NCBI RefSeq assembly: GCF_024713945.1
Contig: NC_134680.1
Location: 2,814,001-2,878,000 of the forward strand
Source of the DNA: Dermatophagoides farinae
Taxonomy: Eukaryota > Arthropoda > Arachnida > Sarcoptiformes > Pyroglyphidae
Direction: 5' to 3'
DNA: 64,000 bases
Shown here: piece by piece, positions 54,166 through 64,000 of the stretch
Layout: each line of letters opens with the position of its first letter
Numbering within the stretch: the stretch's first letter is position 1
The notes under the pieces: model-generated
What the model was told of the DNA's origin: nothing
Database searches by the model: none
Seen by the model: only the letters and a program-made list of their open reading frames with translations
Made by a program: the position numbers and the translations under genes

Positions 54166-57100
54166 GTAGGTGTTTTTTTTTGTTGTTGTTTTACTTTTAT
54201 TTACTCTACAAAAACAAAATATTTCACACATTTAGCCAATATAATATGATGATTGAGATCTTCACAACAACAACAACAAAAAAAATGACACGCGTCACCG
54301 ATTATTATTATTATTATTATTTACACACACACACACTCGGACCGAAAGATAACTAAAATTTCAATCAACTTATGAATGAATGAATATCACACGGTCCAAA
54401 GGTTACAAATTGAACGAAACAAAAAAAAAATCACGGCAAAACTTGAAACGAAATATCATCATAGAAACCACAGACAAACAAACAAACAAACACACTTGAT
54501 AATAATTAATTATATTTTCACAACTAGATAATTAGCGTTTGTGTTTTTTTTTCTTTGCCAATTCCTTTGTCTCATTCATTCATTCATCGGCAACGTTCCA
54601 GTTGGTTAATCTTTTATACCAATAGGCCACACACACACACACACAAACACTGATATGGACACACTTCATGTATCACTGGCTTTATTCTTGATTACTATTT
54701 TATTTTCATTTAAACTTGTCAACTACAAACGCGCGTCAATGACGTGTTCAATAATAATAATCATCATCATCATCATCATTTATGTTTGTTTATTGTTGAT
54801 GTAATCATCATTTATAGTGAACGAAATGAGCACAAGAGGTGGCGACAATTTGTTCAATTAACACCTATAATAATAATGATGATGATGATGATGATGATTT
54901 GTTTAACAGAAATTTTTCTTCAATTGATTATGATGATGTCGTTTGTTTTTTTTTCATGAATGAAATGGTTGGTTAGTTAGTTGATTAAACACCTCTGCCA
55001 TTTGTGTGTGTGTGTGTGTGTGTATGTTTTTGTATGCATTCAATGCATCAGTGAACAGCACTTTTTTTTCGTAGAAAAAATTGTTTATCATTTTTAAAAA
55101 GTAAACTTTTTTTTTCTTACTAAAATATATCGACAAAATTAAAAATATTCATTCCGAAAAAATAAACATGACCTTATCAAAATCCTTAATAATTCGGGTA
55201 TTCGAGAATTGTTTGTTTTTTTGTTTTTTTTGGCTATGTTTTCCTAAATATCGCGATATGTTTTTTTTTCTCAATAAACTTATTTTGTGTATTTTGTTGG
55301 TCAGAAACAAAATCACACTGTTTCCACTCTCTTTATGTGTGCCGATATATCGGATTTTATTTAATTAATATAAACAATAACCGAATTAACACTGAATACA
55401 TATCATTGTCCGGGTATTTTTTTTCAATTGTTCTTTTTTTTAAGAAAAAATATTTTCAAGATGTTTTTGCAAGACTTCATAAACATGATAATGTTTTCTT
55501 TTGTCGGCATTTTTTCCATTGATTTCTTATATCATACACCAATATATTCATGGATTGTATAGTATTTTATTTTGAGTTTCTTATTCACAGTTTCCCTTTT
55601 TGTTGTTGTTGTTGTTGTTAGTTACTAAGTTTGTTAGTGTGTATATTTGTATGTGTTCTGAACTTAAAATGAATTTATTATTTATTTTCAAAGTTCATTT
55701 CCATTCATAATGATCATGATGATAAAAAAAAGAATCATTTTTCCCATTTTTATTCTGTTCTATTCTTATATATTCACACAAACACATTAAAAGATATATA
55801 TATAAAGTGTTCAATTTAAAATAATTTATTTGAATAATGGATAGTAGCCGTGAATCAAGTGTAATTGATTCGGCAAGTCAATGTGTGTGTGTGTGATGTT
55901 TTTTTTGTCGGTTTCTTTCTATTTTCCGGATTGTTTTTTGGTCATTCGTTGTGTGTGTGTGTGTGTGTTTGATTCGTGGGTAACAAAATTTGTCTCAATT
56001 TATCGATCGTTTTTGTTTACGAAGATTTTAATTTTATTTGAAAGGATTTTATTCCAATTTCTTTTGTTTTTTTTTCGCCCGATAAAATAAACATTTGATC
56101 CATATGATGATGATTTTTTCTATTCGGCTTGTTTCTGATATTGATCGTTATTATTATGAATTTGTTTTTTTTTTTGGCCCAATGTTCAAATATATGTAGA
56201 AATATATACAACAAATCAGACCATAAATAAATCTTTGATGTCTGTGTGTGTGTGTGCCATATCATTCGTAGTATTATGAAACAACGACAACAGCAACAAT
56301 ATATTTCAGTAATCAAAGAGTGGTCCGACAAATATATGATATTCATCATCAATAATAATCCAAACAAACAAAACAAAACAAAAAAAAAAAACATCAACGA
56401 TGATGGTGGTAAAATGGAAGCGGCAATGCAAAGATTTTTTCTTTTCTCTTAGGATTCACACACACACACAGACACTCAACACAGATGTGTTTTTTTTTCT
56501 CTCTATCACTTGGTCTGCAGATTTTTTTTTCCATAAGTTTATGGTTTGTTTGTACTAGTATTTTCTCGGATGATGATTATCATCTTAGAAAATCTTCTTT
56601 CAACTTTTTTTTCCATTCTTGAAAAACCAAAAAAAAAAAAAAAAAAATCGACCGATGATCACATTGAAATCATATATGATTATAATCGGATAGATTATAT
56701 ACTTTCATTTTATTTCGTTTCGTTTATTATTATTATTATTCTGTTATTATTTGCCTGTTTGTCTGTCTGTCTGTGATATAAGTAGCATCTTTTTGAAAAA
56801 CTAAAAAAAAAAAAAAACGAAATTCCATTCCCACCGTTTTTTTTTCCATGATAATCATCATTTTCTTCATGACTGATACTGTACTAAAGAATGGTGTGTG
56901 TGTGTGTATAAAATGATTCATGAATTTCGGATTGAAAAAATTTGATACGAAAACTAAAGTTATGTTTTTTTTTTGTTACAATTTTGTACATTTGTTGAAA
57001 ATGTCATGAGAATTATATTGTATAATGATCCACACAATGATTGTTTTGATTTGATTGATTATTCAAATGTTACATAATTTGATGTGTGTGTGTGTGTGTG

Positions 57101-57489
57101 TTAATTTGATAACTTTTTTTTTGTTTGAAAATTGTTTGCAATCGAAAAAAAAAAATGATGATGAAAGTAATCATTTTGATCATTTCAATGTATTTGTTCC
57201 AGAATGACCAATCATAATTATCATTATCAACGATTAAATTGTAATTTGATTCGATTTTTTTTTTGTTTTTTGTTTCGTTAATTTGATCCGTTAGTTTTTC
57301 CTCTACTTTAACTACACACTTACAATCACTCGATATAATCGATCTATATTTTTTTTTTCTTACATTTAATGATGATGATGAATTATGTCAATAAGATAAT
57401 TTTGTTGGAAAATTTTTTTTCCAAATTTGAAAATTAAACCTTTTTAAGAGTGAAAAAAAGGAAAATATTGTCGTTTTTTTCTCATCGAA

Positions 57490-57517
57490 TCTCTCTCTCT
57501 CTCTCTCTCTTTCTCTC
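57490..57517. repeat. (CT)n microsatellite
   Basis: CT run of about 21 bp, then TTCTCTC. Confidence 0.85.
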
Positions 57518-58464
57518 ACATACAAACACAAGAACCATATAAACATCAAATGAAACAAAAAAAAATTTACAAACTCAAAAAATTACTATTCTGTCGAACA
57601 ATCAACAACAACAATAATAAAAGTGAAAACATGTGTGTGTGTGTGCGTGTGTGTGGATCGAAAAAAAGGTCATTATCATCATCAGCATCAAGATACCTTT
57701 GTGTCCACCATGTTATGGACACACAGGCCATATACTAATTGATCATTTGTTTTGCGTGTGTGTTTACTGAAGCTGTTGTTTTCAGATCCACATCGTGTGT
57801 ACATACTGTAATTCTTGTTGTAGTTGTTCTATAGAAAAAAAATACCTCACCATGTGATTATCAATTGATTGAAATTTTTTTTTTTACTTACTTACTTACT
57901 TACTTTCTTACAATCAGTAGTTATTACTTGTAGTGAATATGGAATGTTCTTGTTGTAGATACTTGGTATATTGAGAGAGAGAGAGATTTTCAAAAAAAAA
58001 AATTTGTGATCGATCGAGATCGATTTTTGGTTCGTTTTTTTATTTTTATTTTTGAAAAAAAGTTATTGATGATGATCATCAGGTGTGTGTATGGCTACTG
58101 TATGTGTGTGTGTGTGTGTTGTTCACGGAAGCTTATTCGGTTCATTTGTTCGCGTTTATTATTATGATGATGATGATGATAGACATAGTGATTTTTTTAG
58201 TGGTTTCTCTCTCTCTCTCTCCCTCTCTTTCTGCTGTTGTTTTTGACTTCGGTATTTCAGTGTTCCATTCGATAACGAAACAAAACAAAAAAATTTGTTC
58301 AATACAGTTCAGTAGTTTATGTTTGAATTAGTTATTTCTTTTGCGTGACGATCAGTCACGATTTTTTGTTGTTGTTGTTGTTGTTGTTTTGTTTTGTTCT
58401 GTTCGGTTTTTTCATCTTCGATCTTCTTCATCATAGCGATTCATTATTCTATGTTTCAGTACGA

Positions 58465-58491
<27 letters not shown>
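58465..58491. repeat. (ATG)n microsatellite
   Basis: Nine ATG units. Confidence 0.85.
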
Positions 58492-58496
<5 letters not shown>

Positions 58497-61400
58497 CAAA
58501 AATTCGGTTCGGTTCTCGGATAACTCTCATCATCAACATTCAGATTGGATTTAATGGTTTTTGAGTTAAAAAGAAAAAAACAGGCTAGCCATGGTTGCTG
58601 TTGTTCAGTAGTCAATGACTTAAAAGCCACACCAAATAATAATAATAATAATCTCTTTGGTATGAATGATTAACATACCGAATTATTTCTTAGTTCATCA
58701 TCATTATCATCATTTCAATTGCTACCGAATTTCATTTCGATAATGTTTTTTTTTCTCTTCGTTTTGTAACATACACACTTGTAATACTTTATTTATAATG
58801 AGGAATCTTTCATTTTTATTATCTTAATCTTTACATCAATTTAATTTGATTTGATTTGATTTGATTTGTTCGACAGTATCATCATCAGAAATCAAGAATT
58901 TCGATCAAAAAAAAATCTTTATTCTTTTCCAATCAGCTTGGATAATCAGTAGTAAAAAAAATTCCATTGAAATTAAATTTGTTACCACACATTTTTTGAT
59001 CATTGTACCACATTCTAATCTATAGTTGGTCATATTTTCTCTCACATCATTCCATTCATCATTCATACATGATGGTTATATATATATAGTTTTTGTCCGA
59101 GCACGAGCTTTATGGATATAAACAATGATGATGATGATACATAACTAGCTACCATTCATACACACTTTCGATTATATAACATAATGTATCACTATTATAT
59201 AAACCATGATGATATGGATCGCGATAAACGTGATTCTTCATTTTTTTTTTTGGTTGCTCTGGATACATGGTATATTCTCGATCGTTATTGATTAGTAGTG
59301 ATGATGGTGATTGTCGTGTCCATTACATCATTCAAGCATTTATCAATAATTTTGCCATTTATTCTTTCAGGCAAATTTCTTCATATATTATTATCATTAT
59401 CATTTGTTATATCAAACGATTTTTGATTCATTTTACACATTTCTTTTTCTTTCTGTCTCTCTCTCCTCATTTTTATCTCTTTATCTTATTTTGAATCAGA
59501 AAATAGAATAAAAAATGAATCGTTTATTATTATCATCCGCGATATAATTGTCGACAATCATCATCATCATCATCATCACGATACGATTCATGACGATGAT
59601 GATGATGATTGTTGCTGTTACTGTTGCTAGATCCATATGTGATAATGGTTTTTTTTTGTTATCTGCTACTGGAAAAAAATTATTTAAAAATTGATGATGA
59701 TGATGGTAGTCTGTTCTGAGTGATCATAATCATCATCAACATCATCTATGATGATGATGATGGCTACAATTATATATCGAATGTCCATTATTACAATCAT
59801 CATTCATACTGTATATTTATAAAATAATGTTTTTTTTTCATTCCATTTCATTTGCTCGATTGAAAATGGGTAGTTTTTTTTATTCATTCAATCAAATCAA
59901 ATCGAAATGAAATGAAAAAAAAGGCTGAAAATCTTCGTAGCTCAGAGGAGGTGGAGCACAGGCAGGGTATGTTTTCTCTATATGATTATTGAAGGTTTAA
60001 GATTTGAATTTCATTTTTTTTTTTTTTGATTTGAAATTCATTTTTCTCGAAATCACAAAAAAAATTTTTTTTTCGAACCTTATTGTTATTCTTTGAATGA
60101 TTTTCTGATGATTATAAATGATGATGAACGATCACCGGTTCGTATTGTTGTTTGTCTTTTTTTTTGAATTCTGGATGGCTGGCTGGTTGATATTTGATGA
60201 TGATGATGATGATCACAATAATAATAATCATCATAATCTTTCTTTCCATAATATCATCCATCCACATATACAACCAGATCATCCACGGGGTAGAAAAAAA
60301 AACATGAATTGAGATAACCAAAACGAGAGTGAATATGATGATTATCTTCGAGGATGATGATGATGATGATGATGGTAGTGGGGGTGGTGGTGGTTGTAGT
60401 TTCAATATGAAAAAAGAAAAAAGACATGATAATAATAATGATGATGATGATAGTCATCATATACACAGGTATGGCTATCTTTAAGAAAAAAAAATGATAA
60501 TAATAATAATGGCTGACCATCACCATTACCACCACCAATGTCCAATCCCACAATGAGAAATACTGTACCATGATGATGATCAATAATGAACGAGTGTAAT
60601 GCCAGTAGGCAAAAATCTTTTTTCTTTTTTTTCTGACTAACAACAGCAATCATCATCATTCCATAGAAATAGATGGATGGATTCTTTTTTATTTTTCGGT
60701 AAACGAAAAATAGAAATAAAAAAATAAGGGTAGTGTACAAGGTTGTATATTTGACCTTTTTTGATACATGGTATAGGTCATTGTATATGCATACATACCA
60801 CGTACAATATTTATCTCTTGAATGAATGAATGGTGAGATGACAGTGGCAATTTTTTTTCGTTGAAATTGTTGAAATGTTTCAACAACAACAACAACAACC
60901 ATGGCAAAAAAAAACTTTAATTGAACCATTTCTAAGGTGTGTGTGTGTGTATGTTTGCTGAATTCGTTTGTTATATATTGGTTTGACATGTATGTCTATC
61001 TATCTATCTATCCTATGGTTTTGAATAGAAAAAAAAATCAACTACCATTATGATGATGATGATATTGACCATCATAATCATCAATGTTATATATTGGTAG
61101 ATAGAACAAAACAACAACAAAAAAAAAACAAAAAAACAAACCATGATGGTTATATATGTCGTTGTTGTTGTTGTTGTTTTTTTTTGAAATATCCACTGCA
61201 TATGCATTCTGGGTACCACCACCGTCAATGGTCACTGCATAAAAAAGAAAGAGAGATCATTTCAATTTTTTTTTTCTTGTTTCACAATTCACCTGGATAG
61301 ACAATGTAAATTATATATTATACATAGCCGCCACATTACTATTATCATCATCATAACCACCATCATCACCATGATCTATGATGGATAATGATGACTGTCG

Positions 61401-62748
61401 ACGCGATATACCCAATCGTCGTCATCATCATCAGATGATAATAGTAGTTAGTTACTTTTTGTATTATTTAGGGCTGCAGATGGACACAAATATTTTTATT
61501 TTTACCCAGAAATAATAATGAAAGAATTTGACTTTTGTATACTACTCTGAAAACAGAATACAGCCTGCACAGGTACTGTACCAAAGTTCAGTTCTGTTCT
61601 GTTATTTGAATCATTGATCTCAATGATGATTATTAAAATTATTATTATTATCTCTATATTATCATTATCATTTTTTAGATCATCAATACTTTGTGAAAAT
61701 CGAGAGAAAAAAAAACGATAAAACAAAAGAAAACTTTTTTTTTTTTTTTTTGGTGGCAGAATTTATTTTTGGCAATTAGATTGTTTTTTTTCCACAAACG
61801 GTCATCATCAGTGTTTGACCACCGCAACAAAATTGATAATGTTTTTTTTTGTGCTTATAAATTTTGTTTCCAATTAGTTGCAACCACTAACAACAATAAC
61901 AACATCATTATTTGTCGCCAGGACTAGACACACAGACCAAATGACTGCTGCTGCTGCTGCTGTGCAATTAGTAAGCGAAATTCATAATAATATTGAAAAC
62001 ATCCATAATATAATAATACATGGATTTTTTTTTATTGAAAACTGAATTTTTTTAGAAAATCAAATTCAATCAATTTTTGAAATGCTTCAAGCTAAATAGA
62101 ATGAATGGATAGATGGATCCTGAATCAAAATAAATTCAATAATTGTGTGTGTATGTGTGTGTGATTTTAGCTAATGATCATTCATTCATCAGAATTGTAA
62201 TATTAATAGTCGTCATCATTTAGTAGTTTGTATGAAAAAAAACCACATATTATTCAACAATGAAACAATAATAATTGATTATTGATGATGATGATGATGA
62301 TGATGATCATTGTAATCAAATTCTCGTTTTATCAAATATACAAATTGATAATTATACTTCATATATATGATCAGCATCATCAAACAAACCAACAACAACA
62401 AAAATCGATTCCATTGTTGAATTCAATGGCCGAAATCGATTTTTTTGATAATAATCGTTTTTGGCAATTCATTATATTGCATACTACTACTTTATTTCTT
62501 TATTTTTTTTGTCTGATTTCTGTCACAATATCGATTGATTGAAATAAATAAATATGATCAATTTTAAAACGCAAAAAAATAGAGTTCAATTCTTTTTTTA
62601 ATTTTGTTTTATTTGCCAAAATGCAAATTCCAATTTATTACAGTTTTTTTTTGTTTGCATTGACCTAAATGAATGAATGAATGAATAAATGGATTCTTTG
62701 CATTTTCTTTGTTGTTGTTCAATGATGATTAGTCGTGATGATGGTGAT

Positions 62749-62775
62749 CATCATCATCATCATCATCATCATCAT
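62749..62775. repeat. (ATC)n microsatellite
   Basis: About nine ATC units. Confidence 0.85.
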
Positions 62776-63843
62776 TGAGGTCAATAAGTTTTTTTTTTTG
62801 CTTTCATCATTGTTGATTGTTATTATGATTCTTTGGAGGTTTTTTTTCATCACTTCACATGAGACAACCAAAGTTTTTTTCGTTTTTTGATGAAAAAAAC
62901 CTTTTTCCCTTATTGAGTTTTCATTATTATCATCATCCAATGTTTGATATTTGATTGATGATGATAATTAATAGTTGATCGATATTAGAGAGAAAGAGAG
63001 AGAGAGAAAAAAAAATTCTAATTAGAAAATTTCGGTAGCCAAAAGACAGTAAACAGAATAAGAATATATCAGATGCACGCAATTTATTGATGATCGATAT
63101 GATTTTTTTTCTTTTTTGGTTATTAAAAATTATTTAAATTTTTGTAACACACACACACATTTTTTCTCTTTCTTTCTCTCTTTCTCTCTCTCTCTTCCAC
63201 CGACAACTTTTGAGCCATCCACAAATAAAAATTGTGTTTGGCCTCATCATTATCATCATCATTGTTAGATATAATCAATCTTTAGCAAATTTCTGCAAAA
63301 TGATGATGAAAATGATCTTCACGATGGACATACATTCATCATTATCGATGACGATGAAATTGTTCTAATTTTTGATGATCCAAAGAAACAAAAAAATTAA
63401 CAAAATGATGTTGAAAATAAGTTTTCCACACATGATCACGAAAATCATTTAAAAAAATATTTTTTTTTCGAACATTCAACAATAATAAATCTCATATATA
63501 TAAATGCCTGACTGACTTCATCACTTGATCATTTAATGCAAGTCTTTAATATTTTCCTCAAAGAAAAACTCTGTTTGAATTAAAATAAAATGTAAATTCG
63601 GTAAATCTACAATAGAATTTATTGGTTTCAAGAACAATAATGGAAAAAGATCAATTACAAGTACTAATAAAGATTCTCAAATTTCATTGGCTTTTTCTCT
63701 TCCCAAATGCATTTTTTGTATTTATATTTGTTTTTTTTTTCATTGATTAATCATTGTCAAAAAGTAAAAAAAATTAAATTAAATTTTGTTTCAATATTTG
63801 ACGCCCAATCCAATCATTAAGATATATAAATTGATCAAGGAAT

Positions 63844-63895
63844 GCAACCTGTTGCTAAAATGCATAAACAGCTCATAGCTCGCGCAACAGGTTGC
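63844..63895. repeat. 12-bp perfect inverted repeat
   Basis: GCAACCTGTTGC (63844-63855) and its exact reverse complement GCAACAGGTTGC (63884-63895) around 28 bp. The pairing stops abruptly outside the arms and no flanking direct repeat is seen. It may be a hairpin or the remains of a small transposon. Confidence 0.6.
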
Positions 63896-64000
63896 CTGTA
63901 ATGAATTTTTTTGAATTTTTTTTTACTTTGATCGTTGTCGTTTTTTTTCTTCTTGTTTTTTTTGTCTGATAATTACCATCATCCATAAATGTCGTTAAAT

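Larger units (their letters stand above)
54166..64000 (+). other. Probable PRDM intron 5 or downstream DNA, 9.8 kb to window end
   Basis: Starts with a good donor (GTAGGT) after the finger-3 codons. No further zinc-finger exon (an EKPHKC-type linker) is found up to 64000, so the next exon lies outside. Microsatellites include (CT)n at 57490-57510, (ATG)n at 58465-58491 and (ATC)n at 62749-62775. Also present are a tRNA D-arm-like sequence at 59936-59958 and a 12-bp inverted repeat at 63844-63895. No supported gene. Confidence 0.55.

Noticed and set aside
60254-60989. Minus-strand 131- and 195-residue open frames
   Set aside because: Repeat-derived Ile, Val, Thr and His runs with no motif.

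Overview
This window is eukaryotic. It is strongly AT-rich, full of (ATG)n/(ATC)n, (TTG)n, (CA)n and homopolymer runs, and its real genes carry very short introns (mostly 64-95 bp) with GT...AG ends. A bacterial-type cytosolic UDP-glycosyltransferase, a 7-TM gustatory-receptor-like tandem cluster and these small introns together suggest an acariform mite, plausibly an astigmatid such as a dust mite. The species is an inference; no marker fixes it.

Layout. (1) 1-5898, minus strand: three tandem gustatory-receptor-like genes, the first cut by the window edge. A single long open frame stops short of the true end in each. Splicing two small phase-0 introns near the 3' end replaces a spurious tail and restores the seventh membrane segment. 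A 122-bp hAT-type MITE with perfect 8-bp target duplications sits between copies 2 and 3. (2) 6920-8879, minus: a secreted glycine-rich repeat protein with a tiny Met-Lys first exon. (3) 12801-14257, plus: a low-complexity Tyr/Ser/Asp/Lys-rich protein of unknown role, two exons. (4) 15191-16674, minus: a two-exon GT1 glycosyltransferase. (5) 17642-18612, plus: a four-exon LHFPL-type tetraspan protein, convergent with (6) 18809-22331, minus: DHX38/Prp16, a DEAH-box splicing helicase in two exons. (7) 37185-54165 and beyond, plus: a PRDM-family PR-domain/C2H2 zinc-finger regulator. Its PR domain is split by a 14.4-kb intron, it has a PLDLS CtBP-type motif, and its zinc-finger array continues past the window.

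The rest (22.3-37.2 kb, 37.4-51.9 kb, 54.2-64 kb) is non-coding DNA dominated by microsatellites, with no convincing extra genes. It fits the regulatory surroundings and long introns of a developmental transcription factor. Its most notable content is a dense cluster of GGTCA half-sites about 1 kb before PRDM exon 2, and a GC-rich inverted-repeat element at 23.6 kb.

The genes do not form one pathway. The first 22 kb is a compact mix of chemosensory, secreted, detoxification and housekeeping genes; the last 42 kb belongs to or surrounds one regulator. I did not find a clearly new biological system. The most informative findings are the corrected receptor gene models with signs of gene conversion, the MITE, the intron-bearing bacterial-type UGT and the GGTCA cluster.
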